From NCBI RefSeq assembly GCF_027107535.1, contig NZ_CP114283.1, positions 7,254,001-7,318,000 of the forward strand: a stretch of DNA of 64,000 bases, written 5' to 3'. How positions within the stretch are numbered: position 1 is the first letter of the stretch; each line of letters begins with the position of its first letter. The stretch comes from Streptomyces aurantiacus. Lineage in GTDB: Bacteria; Actinomycetota; Actinomycetes; Streptomycetales; Streptomycetaceae. Under the pieces are notes generated by a model that searched no databases, was not told the origin of the DNA, and saw nothing but the letters and a program-made list of their open reading frames with translations. Shown here in pieces: positions 16,593 through 27,256 of the stretch. The translations under genes and the position numbers were made by a program.

Positions 16593-17939
16593 TCAACTAC
16601 CGTCTTCTGGTTGGCCGTTCTGATCGGCCAGCTCCGGCGGAGTGAGCGGATTCATAGCGGTGACGTCCCGCGGGGCGAGCTGGAAGCCCTGCCAGTGGAC
16701 CGGCATGGGCTGCTGGTCCTCGTCCCGGGCGACATGGTGGAATCCGATGTTCACCCAGCCCACGGGGTGTGTGAGGGCCTGCCCGTTGACCCACTTGTCG
16801 ACGGACTTGCCCGCTCCGGCACCGCAGTTGCGCAGGTTGTGGCTGGCGAACTGCTCGCACTTCTTGTACTGGGTGAAGTAGACGTCGTGCTTGGTGTAGC
16901 TGCGGCCCGGGTACTTGGAGGTGGCGCCCGGGACGAACTCGTACGAACGGGCGTGATTGTCCTTGTTCTTGCCCGTCGTGCTGACGACGCGCCACCAGCG
17001 CATGTTCTTGGCGTCGCCCGCGAGTTCCTTGGTGATCTTCTTGCGGGTGGTCTTGTTGCGCGGGGCCTGGCCGCCCTGCGCGGGCGGGCTGACGACGGAG
17101 TCGTACTGCTCGACCTTGTTCTTGGAGTTGCCGTCGAGGCCGAAGTTGAGCCGCCAGAAGACGTTGTGGCTGTGGCTGGTGGCGTACGACTTGGCGCCCT
17201 TGCCGATCGGCCAGCCGCGGCCGTCGCCGGCGTCGTAGTCACCGGGCGAGAGGCTGCCGGTGGCACCGACGTTCATGTTGATGGTGCCGTCGTCCTGGAA
17301 GCGCCACTCGGTTATGTACTCGTACCAGCCGACCTGGTTGACGGTGTAGACGAGCAGGTCCTTGCCCTGCTCCTGGAAGACCTTGCTCGCCGAGTCGCCC
17401 TGCATGCGGTAGGCGTGGCCGCGGGAGCGGGTCGTGGTGCACAGCCCCTTGACGTCGGGCTGGTCCGGGTCCCAGGAGTCGGGGACCTTGACGGTCTTGA
17501 TGGTGCCGCCGGGGCACTCCCCGGGGGCCATGTTCATCAGGCCCTGGCCGAATCCGGCGCCCGTGAGGTCGTCGTACTCGACCGACCCGTCGTCGTACGG
17601 GACGTGGATCTGGGCGAGCTTCGCACTCGTCAGGACGCGGATGGGGGCGGCTTCGCCCTTCGGCTGGTACGAGACGTTCTCCAGGACGAGCCCGGCCTCG
17701 CTCTCGTAGTGCCAGCACATCGTCCAGGTGGTGCCGGTGGCGAGCTTCTGCTCGATCTTGTACGCCGCGCTGCAGTCGGCGGCGGCCGCCGGCGCGGCTC
17801 TGGTCTGGGCGACGGCCGGTCCCGCGACCGTCGTGGCGCCGACGGTCAGGGCGGCCACCGAGAGGCCGACCGCCGTCCGCCTGCGGGCGCGGCTGATGCC
17901 CCGCGACCGGAGGCCCCCGAGCGAGTTCTTAACGCGCAT
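16593..17939 (-). CDS. Secreted copper amine oxidase-like protein, catalytic domain only
   Basis: A 448-residue exported protein. Its signal peptide has a twin-Arg-rich start (GISRARRRTAVGLSVAALTV) and AVA cleavage near residue 44. The rest matches the amine oxidase catalytic domain. The copper ligands are a HxH motif in ATSHSHNVFWRLNFGLDG and a third His in NIGFHHVARDEDQQPMPV. The cofactor region reads QVGWYEYITEW, then DDGTINMNVGATG. Normal enzymes have T-x-x-N-Y-[DE]-Y there, so the Tyr that becomes topaquinone is present but the Asn before it is Trp and the Thr is Gln. It is shorter than typical enzymes (about 600-700 residues) and lacks N-terminal domains. It is cotranscribed with the secreted gene upstream. 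Amine oxidation is therefore uncertain. Confidence 0.85.
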   Translation of the reverse strand: MRVKNSLGGLRSRGISRARRRTAVGLSVAALTVGATTVAGPAVAQTRAAPAAAADCSAAYKIEQKLATGTTWTMCWHYESEAGLVLENVSYQPKGEAAPIRVLTSAKLAQIHVPYDDGSVEYDDLTGAGFGQGLMNMAPGECPGGTIKTVKVPDSWDPDQPDVKGLCTTTRSRGHAYRMQGDSASKVFQEQGKDLLVYTVNQVGWYEYITEWRFQDDGTINMNVGATGSLSPGDYDAGDGRGWPIGKGAKSYATSHSHNVFWRLNFGLDGNSKNKVEQYDSVVSPPAQGGQAPRNKTTRKKITKELAGDAKNMRWWRVVSTTGKNKDNHARSYEFVPGATSKYPGRSYTKHDVYFTQYKKCEQFASHNLRNCGAGAGKSVDKWVNGQALTHPVGWVNIGFHHVARDEDQQPMPVHWQGFQLAPRDVTAMNPLTPPELADQNGQPEDGS

Positions 17940-18022
17940 GAAGAAATGACTCCCTTGCACAAGCAGGAAAGTGGGAAAGGTGAAGTGGGGCCGACGGAAG
18001 GAGGCCGGTGGACCGAGAGGAC

Positions 18023-18847
18023 TCAGCCGACCTTGGCGACCTTCCGGGCGCTGAGATCGATCACCAGGTCACGGCTGTCGATCCAGGGCCCGTTCTTCGC
18101 CTTCACGAAGAGCCGCAGGCAGCGGTGCTTGCCGCAGTCGGTGAGGGCGGCCGGCGTGCCCGCGTTCGCCCGGAAGACCATGCTGTTGAGCATCAGCTGG
18201 TCGGGGGAGGTCAGCGCCTTGCCGGTCGCGTCCTTGAAGTCCGCCTTCAGGCCGGCGCCCAGCGGGTCGGCGATCAGGAGCTGAGCGGCCTCGACGGTCT
18301 CGGCGCGGCTGAGCGGCGGCTGGACACCGTGCTGGGTGTCGGTCGCCTCGACCTTGCCGGTGTCCAGGTTGACGGTCTTCGTGACGAGCGAGTCGTCCTT
18401 GTAGTCGTAGAACGACACCTCGGCGCGCCGGGGCGCGTTCGGGTCGTCCAGCTCTTCCAGCTCGGGCTCGGCGAGGTCGACGGTGATCCGCTGCGGACCC
18501 TTGTCGCCCTCGACGTTCTCGCTGGAGCGCAGGAGCTGACGGTCCAGAGCGAGCTTCTCGACACGCTCGGTCTCGTCGCCGGTGAGCGGGTCGCGCCCCT
18601 TGCCCTTCTCACCGTCGGCCGGGACGTCCTCGACGACTCCCGGCTGCACGGCGCCCTGACCCTGACCCTGGCCCTGCCCCTGGGCCTGACCGGCCTGCTG
18701 GGTGGTCTGGCCGGTGCCCTGGCCGCCGGAGTCGTCCGCGCCCGCCGAGCCCGGCAGGGTGATTCCGACCATCACGGCGGTTCCCGCGACCGCTATGGCC
18801 GCGCCCGCCACCACCTTGCCCAGATGGCGGTGCACTATTGTGCGCAC
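18023..18847 (-). CDS. Secreted protein paired with the amine oxidase-like gene
   Basis: A 274-residue protein with one N-terminal hydrophobic segment (HLGKVVAGAAIAVAGTAVMV, residues about 7-26) acting as signal peptide or anchor. A Gly/Gln-rich linker (QGQGQGQGQG, about residues 45-65) follows, then a soluble domain with two Cys close together (TDCGKHRCLRLFVKAKNGPW). No enzymatic motif is visible and I do not recognise the family. The GTG at 18845-18847 is chosen because GGGGGA lies just upstream and the frame before it has no signal-like sequence. The amine oxidase-like gene follows 83 bp downstream, so the two very likely work together at the cell surface. Confidence 0.75.
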   Translation of the reverse strand: MRTIVHRHLGKVVAGAAIAVAGTAVMVGITLPGSAGADDSGGQGTGQTTQQAGQAQGQGQGQGQGAVQPGVVEDVPADGEKGKGRDPLTGDETERVEKLALDRQLLRSSENVEGDKGPQRITVDLAEPELEELDDPNAPRRAEVSFYDYKDDSLVTKTVNLDTGKVEATDTQHGVQPPLSRAETVEAAQLLIADPLGAGLKADFKDATGKALTSPDQLMLNSMVFRANAGTPAALTDCGKHRCLRLFVKAKNGPWIDSRDLVIDLSARKVAKVG

Positions 18848-18901
18848 ATTTCCCCCTACTCCCCCTGTATCTCTAGGAGTCGCTCGAGTCCCGCTGGTTC
18901 G

Positions 18902-18916
18902 GCATACCGCGTATGC
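18902..18916. promoter_or_regulatory. Perfect palindrome GCATAC-CGC-GTATGC
   Basis: This 15-bp dyad lies in the 179-bp divergent region between the amine-oxidase-like operon and glgX, 55 bp upstream of the former's start and 111 bp upstream of the latter's. It has the form of a homodimer operator. The regulator is not identifiable from the neighbourhood. Confidence 0.5.
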
Positions 18917-19026
18917 ACTGGTCGACCGGTAAGAGGGAGGTAAGTCATAGGTGGTTCCATCAGTTTCGGAGACACTCGGGCGGGAGTCGCCCTCCGCGGC
19001 GTCGCACAACTGGAAGAGTTGCATCC

Positions 19027-21135
<2,109 letters not shown>

Positions 21136-21160
21136 GCGGAGCATCGAAATCCGGTGCACC

Positions 21161-21180
21161 CCGCGCCCCCGGGGGCGCGG
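21161..21180 (+). terminator. GC-rich palindrome after glgX
   Basis: CCGCGCCCCCGGGGGCGCGG is a perfect 20-bp palindrome 26 bp after the glgX stop. It could fold into an 8-bp stem with a 4-base loop. It may attenuate transcription between glgX and treY. Confidence 0.5.
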
Positions 21181-21294
21181 GTCCGCGCCGTCATGCGGCT
21201 CCGCCGGGGGGCGTGCGGCTCGTCGCCGCGCGCCCCGCGGGCGCGTTGGCGTGTCGGTGACACGAAACGCGGCAGGACGGGTACGTAGGTTCCC

Positions 21295-23694
21295 ATGACA
21301 CCTGAGCGCCCCGACCCGGTGGCCCCCGCCGCGCCGACCGCCACCTACCGGCTCCAGCTGCAACCGGAGTTCCCGTTCGGGGCGGCCGAGGCGGCCGTGC
21401 CGTATCTGGCGTCGCTCGGCGTCTCGCACCTGCATCTGTCGCCGGTCCTGGAGTCGGTCCCGGGTTCCGGGCACGGCTACGACGTCGTGGACCACGCGCG
21501 CGTGCGGGACGAGCTCGGCGGCGAGGAGGGGCTGCGGTCCCTGTCGCGCGCCGCGCGCGAGCACGGTCTCGGGCTGGTGGTGGACATCGTGCCGAACCAC
21601 ATGGCGATGGCCCCGCGCCACAACCGCGCCCTGTGGGAGGTGCTGCGCGAGGGCCCCGGCTCGCCGTACGCACACTGGTTCGACATCGACTGGCAGGCGC
21701 AGGACGGGCGCGTACTCCTGCCGGTGCTCGGCGGGCCGCTCGGCGAGGAGACGGACGCCCTGGTGGTCGACGGGGACGTGCTGCGCTACCACGACCACGC
21801 GTTCCCCCTGCGGGCCGGCACCGGGGACCTGCCTCTGCCCGCACTGCTGGACGCGCAGTGGTACCGACCGGCGTGGTGGCGGCTGGCCCGCACCGAGCTC
21901 AACTACCGGCGGTTCTTCAGCATCTCGGAGCTCATCGGGGTGCGCGTCGAGGACCCGGAGGTCTTCGCGGCCACGCACGCCAAGATCCTGGAGCTGCTGG
22001 ACGACGGGGTGGTCGACGGGCTGCGGATCGACCATCCGGACGGCCTCGCCGACCCGGACGCCTATCTGCGACGCCTCCACGAGGCGACGGGCGGGCGCTG
22101 GACGGTCGTCGAGAAGATCCTCGCGGACGGCGAACCGCTGCCCGCCGCCTGGCCGGTCGCGGGCACCACCGGCTACGACGCGCTGCGGCACGTGGACGGC
22201 CTCTTCACGGACCCGGCGGGCGCCGGAGAGCTCCTGGGCCAGTACCGGCGGTTCGCGGCCCCCCAGGCCGACCGTGGGGGCGTCTGGGAGGCGACCGTGC
22301 GACGGGCCGCGTACAAGGTGGTCCATCACGAACTGGCCGCCGAGGTCGAGCGGCTCACGCGCGAGGCGGACCGGCTGTGCCGCACGTCCGACGACCCGGC
22401 CCTGCGCGACCGCGCCCCCTGGGCCCTGCGCACCGCGCTGCGGGAGCTCCTCGTCCGCATGGAGGTCTACCGCCCGTACGCCTCCCAGGACGCCTCGTCG
22501 GTCGTCACCGAGGCGGCAGCGGACGAGGCGAGGCAGGCCTTCAGGGTGCCCGAGGAGGCCCACGCCGTGGACCTCGTACGGGACCTGGTGCTGGGCCGCG
22601 CCGGCGACGGGCCCGGGCACGAGGCGTTCCGGGCCCGGTTCGCGCAGACCTCGTCGGCGCTGCGGGCCAAGTCCGTGGAGGACACGGCGTTCTACCGGTA
22701 CGTGCCGCTGCTGTCGGCGACCGAGGTGGGCGGCGAGCCGGGGGCGCCGGCGGTGTCGCCCGAGGTCTTCCACGCGTACTGCGCGCGCGTGCAGCGCGAC
22801 TGGCCCCTGAGCGGCACCGTGCTGTCCACGCACGACACGAAGCGCAGCGCCGACGTACGGGCCGCGGTCTCCGTCCTCACACAGGCCCCCTCGCGCTGGG
22901 CCGACCTGCTCGCCGAAGTGACCGCGCGCACGGCCGCCGAGGGAGTGGGCGCGCCCGATCCGCAGGTGGCCTGGGCCGCGTGGCAGACCGCGGTCGGACT
23001 GGGCCCCGCGGACGGGGAGCGGCTCAAGGGCGCACTGCTCAAGCACGTCCGGGAGGCGGGCCTCGCCACCGCGTGGACCGAGCAGGACCCCGCGTACGAG
23101 GACGCCGTGGAGGCCTTCCTCGAAGCGGGCCCGTGCGGCGCGCCCGGGCGGCTCGTCGCCGAGTTCAGAAGCTCCCTGGAGCCGTACGTGCGGTCCAACG
23201 TCCTCGGGGCCGCCCTGGTGCACCTGACGATGCCGGGCGTGCCGGACCTGTACCAGGGCACGGAGTCCGAGTACCGGGCCCTGGTGGACCCGGACAACCG
23301 GCGGCCCGCGCCCTTCCCGCCGAAGGACCCGGGCGGCCTGTCCGCCGAGAAGGCCGCCCTCACGACGGCCGCGCTGCGGCTGCGCCGGCGCCGCCCGGCG
23401 GTCTTCGGCGAAGCGGCGGCGTACGCGCCGCTGCCCGCCCGGGGCCCGGGGGCCGCGCACTGTCTGGCGTTCACGCGCTCCGGAGAGGTGGTCACGGCCG
23501 TCACCCGGCTGTCCCTGCGGCTGGAGGAGGGCGGCTGGCGCGACACGGTGCTGCCGCTGCCCTCGGGTCGGTGGGCCGACCTGCTCACCCCGGGGCGGGA
23601 GTTCACCGGGCACGCGCGCGTGGACGCGCTTTTCGGCCGGTTGCCCGTGGTGCTGCTGGAGCGGGTGCCGGAGGGTGCCGCCGAGGGCGCCTGA
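21295..23694 (+). CDS. treY: Malto-oligosyltrehalose synthase TreY
   Basis: A 799-residue GH13 enzyme. Its N-terminus, ATYRLQLQPEFPFGAAEAAV and SLGVSHLHLSPVLESVPGS, is diagnostic for TreY. The catalytic segments are VVDIVPNHMAMAP, GLRIDHPDGLADP (nucleophile Asp) and WTVVEKILADGE (acid/base Glu), with STHDTKRSADVRA near residue 510. It turns the reducing-end alpha-1,4 bond of maltooligosaccharides into the alpha-1,1 bond, the first step of the TreYZ trehalose route. Its partner TreZ is encoded 4.3 kb downstream on the same strand, separated by peptidase genes. The ATG at 21295 is the natural start. Confidence 0.96.
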   Translation: MTPERPDPVAPAAPTATYRLQLQPEFPFGAAEAAVPYLASLGVSHLHLSPVLESVPGSGHGYDVVDHARVRDELGGEEGLRSLSRAAREHGLGLVVDIVPNHMAMAPRHNRALWEVLREGPGSPYAHWFDIDWQAQDGRVLLPVLGGPLGEETDALVVDGDVLRYHDHAFPLRAGTGDLPLPALLDAQWYRPAWWRLARTELNYRRFFSISELIGVRVEDPEVFAATHAKILELLDDGVVDGLRIDHPDGLADPDAYLRRLHEATGGRWTVVEKILADGEPLPAAWPVAGTTGYDALRHVDGLFTDPAGAGELLGQYRRFAAPQADRGGVWEATVRRAAYKVVHHELAAEVERLTREADRLCRTSDDPALRDRAPWALRTALRELLVRMEVYRPYASQDASSVVTEAAADEARQAFRVPEEAHAVDLVRDLVLGRAGDGPGHEAFRARFAQTSSALRAKSVEDTAFYRYVPLLSATEVGGEPGAPAVSPEVFHAYCARVQRDWPLSGTVLSTHDTKRSADVRAAVSVLTQAPSRWADLLAEVTARTAAEGVGAPDPQVAWAAWQTAVGLGPADGERLKGALLKHVREAGLATAWTEQDPAYEDAVEAFLEAGPCGAPGRLVAEFRSSLEPYVRSNVLGAALVHLTMPGVPDLYQGTESEYRALVDPDNRRPAPFPPKDPGGLSAEKAALTTAALRLRRRRPAVFGEAAAYAPLPARGPGAAHCLAFTRSGEVVTAVTRLSLRLEEGGWRDTVLPLPSGRWADLLTPGREFTGHARVDALFGRLPVVLLERVPEGAAEGA

Positions 23695-23804
23695 CCGGCG
23701 GCGCCGGAGTGCCCGTGCCGGTCAGGATCCGGGTGCCCGGAGCGAAGTCCCCCGGCTGCCGGTGAATGCTGCCGGGCGCTCCCCGGAGGCGCCCCTCGAC
23801 ATCC

Positions 23805-23810
23805 TTGACA
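23805..23810 (+). promoter_or_regulatory. Candidate -35 TTGACA before the M14 peptidase gene
   Basis: A consensus TTGACA at 23805-23810 lies in the 172-bp gap between treY and the M14 gene. A TACTGC-like -10 about 19 bp downstream gives a weak candidate promoter. It would let the peptidase be transcribed separately from treY. Confidence 0.35.
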
Positions 23811-23866
23811 GTTCATCCAGTCCGTGGAGTACTGCGAATTGCGACGCAGGGCGGACCAAGTCGGGG

Positions 23867-25117
23867 GTGAGTCTCCTGCCGGAGCAGCGGTACCCCAGTG
23901 TGACCGAACTCGTCCACTCCGCCGGGGGCCTGGCGGCCCATCGGCCGGGCCTGTGCACGCTCCGGCAGATCGGCGCCTCGCGGGCCGGCCGGCCCCTGCA
24001 CCTGCTGTCCGTGGGCCACGCCCGGCGCTCGGTGCTGGTCGTCGCCGGCGCTCACGCCAACGAGCCGACCGGCGGCTCCACCCTGCTGGCACTGGCCGAG
24101 CGGGTCCTGCGCGAGCAGCGGTTGCGGGCGGACACCTCCTGGCACTTCCTGCTCTGCGCGGACCCGGACGGCGCGAGCCTCCATGTGACGCCGGCGCCGC
24201 GCACCCTGCTCGACTACCACCTCGGCTTCTTCCGCCCCGCCGGACCCGAGCAGCCCGAGTGGTCGCCCTCCGTGCTGCCGCCGGACCGGCTGCCGCCCGA
24301 GACCCGCACCCTCATCCGGGTCATCGACGAACTGCGCCCCTATCTCCAGGTCACCCTCCACGGCACCGACCTGGGCGGCAGCTGGGTGCAGCTCACCAAG
24401 GACATCCCGGGCCTGGCCGAGCCGTTCGCCAAGTCCGCGGCGGAACTGAACATCCCGGTCGAGACGGGCGCCTCGGACGCCGCGGGCTGGCCCGCCTCCG
24501 GACCGGGGGTGCATGTGATGCCCGCGCCCGGCTCGGACACGGTGTACCCGAGCATGCCGGACGACGCCCGGCACAGCACCTGGTACCGCGCCCACCGGTA
24601 CGGCGGTCTGACCGCGGTCGTCGAGGTGCCGATGTGGGCGAGCGACCTGGTGGACGACCCCGCGCCGCATCCGGCGCCGGCGGCGGCGATGCGGCGCCTG
24701 GCACGCCGTCTCCTCAGGGACGCGCACCAGGTCGAAACCGTCCTCGTCGACGCGCTGCCACGCCTCGACGGACCCGACGGGCCGCTGCTGCGCGCCGCCA
24801 AGTGGGCGCTGGAGCTGGTGCCGGGGCTGGCCGGCGACTGGGTCCGGACACCGCCTGTGGACACCACGATGGCGCACGTGGGCAGCGTGGACGCGTTCGG
24901 CCGCCGGCTCCCGCTGCGGGCCGCGGCGATGCTCCTGCGCGTGCTCCAGGAGGCGGACGACCACGCCGTGCCCCGGCTGGAGCACCTGGTCGGGTCCTGG
25001 AGCGAGGCCTTCGCCGAACGCTTCCGGGCCCGCTGGGTGCCGCTGGAGCATCAGGTCGAGCACCAGAGCCGCACGGTGGTGGCCGCGGCCCGCCACGCCC
25101 GGGACCGGGTGGCATGA
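23867..25117 (+). CDS. M14 family zinc carboxypeptidase-like protein (first copy)
   Basis: A 416-residue M14-fold protein without a visible signal peptide. The zinc site is present: H and E in VVAGAHANEPTGGS, and the third ligand His in LQVTLHGTDLGGS. The catalytic Glu is probably that of TAVVEVPMWASD. M14 enzymes remove C-terminal residues from peptides or cleave peptidoglycan-type amides. The GTG at 23867 is chosen because homology with the second copy (25674-27041) starts there (RYPSVTEL against RYPSVDEL). It is convergent with the SSI inhibitor gene. Confidence 0.87.
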   Translation: MSLLPEQRYPSVTELVHSAGGLAAHRPGLCTLRQIGASRAGRPLHLLSVGHARRSVLVVAGAHANEPTGGSTLLALAERVLREQRLRADTSWHFLLCADPDGASLHVTPAPRTLLDYHLGFFRPAGPEQPEWSPSVLPPDRLPPETRTLIRVIDELRPYLQVTLHGTDLGGSWVQLTKDIPGLAEPFAKSAAELNIPVETGASDAAGWPASGPGVHVMPAPGSDTVYPSMPDDARHSTWYRAHRYGGLTAVVEVPMWASDLVDDPAPHPAPAAAMRRLARRLLRDAHQVETVLVDALPRLDGPDGPLLRAAKWALELVPGLAGDWVRTPPVDTTMAHVGSVDAFGRRLPLRAAAMLLRVLQEADDHAVPRLEHLVGSWSEAFAERFRARWVPLEHQVEHQSRTVVAAARHARDRVA

Positions 25118-25196
25118 GGCAGACGTGAGGCGGGCGGCCCGCCCAGTCGGCTGCCTCAAGCCGGTCGGTCGGTCGGGCCGGACCGGACCGGTCGGG

Positions 25197-25631
25197 TCAG
25201 CCGGACCGGTGCGGGAGCGCGAACACCGCCCCTGTCCGCGCGGCCATCACGCACGAGTTGGAGAACGTCTCCCCGTACGTGACCGTGCGGCCGCCCCACT
25301 CGCCGCGCGCGGAGGCCGCCACCGGTGCGTGGACCATCGGGCAGTAGGCGTCCCGGAGCGGGATCCGGCCGACGTCCCCGTGCGCGGCCCCGAGTTCCGC
25401 GCAGGCGCGTACGGCCTGCGCGTGTCCCTGGGGCGGGTCGCACAGCAGGAGCGTGCCGCGGGTGTCAAAGGAGCGGGCGTCGCCGCGGGTGACCGTCACG
25501 TAGAGCCAGTTGCCCGGGACCGACTCCGGGAGGGCCGCCGCCCGGGCCGGCACCGGCCCCGCCACGAGGAGTGCGCAGGCGGCCAGCAGACAGGCCCGTA
25601 CCGCCGCTGTCGCTTTCTGCTTGTTCGTCAT
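25197..25631 (-). CDS. SSI family serine protease inhibitor
   Basis: A 144-residue secreted inhibitor. The signal peptide (MTNKQKATAAVRACLLAACA, hydrophobic core, ARA cleavage near residue 33) is followed by an SSI fold of about 110 residues: TRGTLLLCDPPQGHAQA, ACAELGAAHGDVGRI, and the reactive loop AYCPMVHAPVAAS. The loop has the same C-P-M-V as Streptomyces subtilisin inhibitor, so P1 is Met, favouring subtilisin-like targets. Four Cys fit the two family disulfides. It lies 42 bp downstream of the second M14 gene and is probably cotranscribed with it. Confidence 0.92.
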   Translation of the reverse strand: MTNKQKATAAVRACLLAACALLVAGPVPARAAALPESVPGNWLYVTVTRGDARSFDTRGTLLLCDPPQGHAQAVRACAELGAAHGDVGRIPLRDAYCPMVHAPVAASARGEWGGRTVTYGETFSNSCVMAARTGAVFALPHRSG

Positions 25632-25673
25632 GACCTGTGCATCGGCACACGAGGCCCCCGGGCCCACCCCGAC

Positions 25674-27041
25674 TCACTCGAACGGCACTTCGGTCCTGAC
25701 CGGAGGCGTGCCGAGCGGACGCGCCCCGCGACCGGACGCGGGGCCCCGGCGGCGGGCCAGGTCGAACGCGGCGAGCACCACCCGCGCCTGGTACTCGGCC
25801 TGGCGCGCGACCGGGATCCAGCGTGCGCCGTGGCCGTCGTGGTAGTCCGCGCACCACGCGTCGATGAGCCGGTCGAGATCCGCCGTCGCGCCGGACGGGT
25901 CGTGGCCGGAGGCGGTCACGAGCTGGTGCAGGAGCCCGGCCGTGCGCAGCGCTATCCGGCGCGCGGAGATGCGCAGCGCGGTCAGCCGCGCCGTGGTGAG
26001 CGGCGGCAGCGGGCGGGCGCCGCCGTCGGCGTCCGTGCCCGGGCCCGTGTCGGGGTCCCAGGAGTCGGCGAGACCGGGGCAGACCAGGACGTAGTCGTCG
26101 ACCGGCGCGAGGAGACGGTCCACGTCGCCGGCCGTGCCCAGGTACGGGCGGATGCGGGCGAGCAGCTCCTCCAGGAGGGCCGTGTCGCGGCGCAGGGTGC
26201 GGCTGACGCCCCGCAGCGTCTCCTCGGCGTCGACGGGCGCCGAGGCGTCCTGCACGGCCGTCACGCCCCACATGGGGGCCTCGACGACCGCGGTCACCGT
26301 GCCGTACGGGTGCGGGTGGAACCAGGTGGACTCGACGGCGGCCTCGGTGATGGCCGCGGCCAGGTCGCCGCGCCGCGGGGGCGGGATGCGGTAGACCGCC
26401 GGCCCCAGGGTGGGCCAGTACAGCGTGTCGTACGGCCCGAGTTCGAGCGGGATGTCCAGACGGGTGGCGATGTGCGCGAGGCGGGGCGCCAGTCCCGGCA
26501 GGTCGCGGGTCAGCTCGACGAAGCCGCCTCCCACGTCGACGCCGTGCAGGGAGCACTGGAAGAAGGGGCGCAGCTCGTCCTGGAGGGCGAGCAGGGTGCG
26601 GGTCTCCGGCAGAGTGGCGCCCTCCGCGCCGTCGGGCAGCCATTCCGGCTGCTCCATGAAGCCGGGCCGGAAGAAGTGCCGGAAGTGGTGGCCGAGTGTG
26701 TACGGGCCCGACAGCCAGCCCTCGTTGCGGCGTGAGCCGTCGGGGTCCAGGCACAGCAGGAGGTTCCAGGTCACGTCGGCGCCGTCGCACAACCGGGGGT
26801 CGGCGAGGACCCGTTCGGCCAGTCGCAGGACGGTGGCGCCGCCCACCGGTTCGTTGGCGTGGGGGCCGGCGACGACGAGGACCTGGCGGCTGCCGTGCCC
26901 GACGGACAGCAGCCGGAGCGGCAGTCCGGCCCGTGACGTGCCCACTTGGCGCAGCCGGGCGTCCCGTGGGCGGCGGTCCACGAGCGCGGCCGCCCGGAGG
27001 CCCAGTTCGTCGACGGACGGGTAGCGGAGGAGAGGCGGCAG
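25674..27041 (-). CDS. M14 family zinc carboxypeptidase-like protein (second copy, probable CTG start)
   Basis: A 455-residue paralogue of the protein at 23867-25117. It keeps the zinc site (VVAGPHANEPVGGA and FQCSLHGVDVGG) and the Glu in TAVVEAPMWGV. The first standard start codon (GTG at 26979-26981) would cut off about 20 residues (LLRYPSVDELGLRAAAL) that align with the start of the paralogue. The frame has a stop 30 bases upstream of this region, and the only initiator with a ribosome site is CTG at 27039-27041, preceded by a perfect GGAGGT (27048-27053) at 6-base spacing. A CTG start is therefore proposed. The SSI gene follows downstream. Confidence 0.82.
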   Translation of the reverse strand: MPPLLRYPSVDELGLRAAALVDRRPRDARLRQVGTSRAGLPLRLLSVGHGSRQVLVVAGPHANEPVGGATVLRLAERVLADPRLCDGADVTWNLLLCLDPDGSRRNEGWLSGPYTLGHHFRHFFRPGFMEQPEWLPDGAEGATLPETRTLLALQDELRPFFQCSLHGVDVGGGFVELTRDLPGLAPRLAHIATRLDIPLELGPYDTLYWPTLGPAVYRIPPPRRGDLAAAITEAAVESTWFHPHPYGTVTAVVEAPMWGVTAVQDASAPVDAEETLRGVSRTLRRDTALLEELLARIRPYLGTAGDVDRLLAPVDDYVLVCPGLADSWDPDTGPGTDADGGARPLPPLTTARLTALRISARRIALRTAGLLHQLVTASGHDPSGATADLDRLIDAWCADYHDGHGARWIPVARQAEYQARVVLAAFDLARRRGPASGRGARPLGTPPVRTEVPFE

Positions 27042-27047
27042 GGTCTT

Positions 27048-27053
27048 ACCTCC
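27048..27053 (-). promoter_or_regulatory. Perfect ribosome binding site before a CTG codon
   Basis: GGAGGT on the minus strand, 6 bases before CTG at 27039-27041. No ATG, GTG or TTG in the M14 frame lies within its reach. Confidence 0.7.
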
Positions 27054-27256
27054 GCAGCGAGTGGCCGTCGTTCACTTCGTGTGCACGATGTACGCACAGT
27101 GAGTCACGACTGCGGGGGTACGTCAACACCGGTGCGCGGGCGGGATGTTCACGTCAGCGGGGACCACCGGGCGGAGGTGTGGGTTCCGCTCGCGTACGAC
27201 GCCCCGCCCCGGCCCGAAGACGGGCAGGGACGGCTCCGACGTGCGCCGAGGTGGGT

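Noticed and set aside
15237..18284. A plus-strand open frame of 1015 codons over the HEPN and amine-oxidase-like genes
   Set aside because: Antisense to conserved proteins, with low-complexity composition and no ribosome site.
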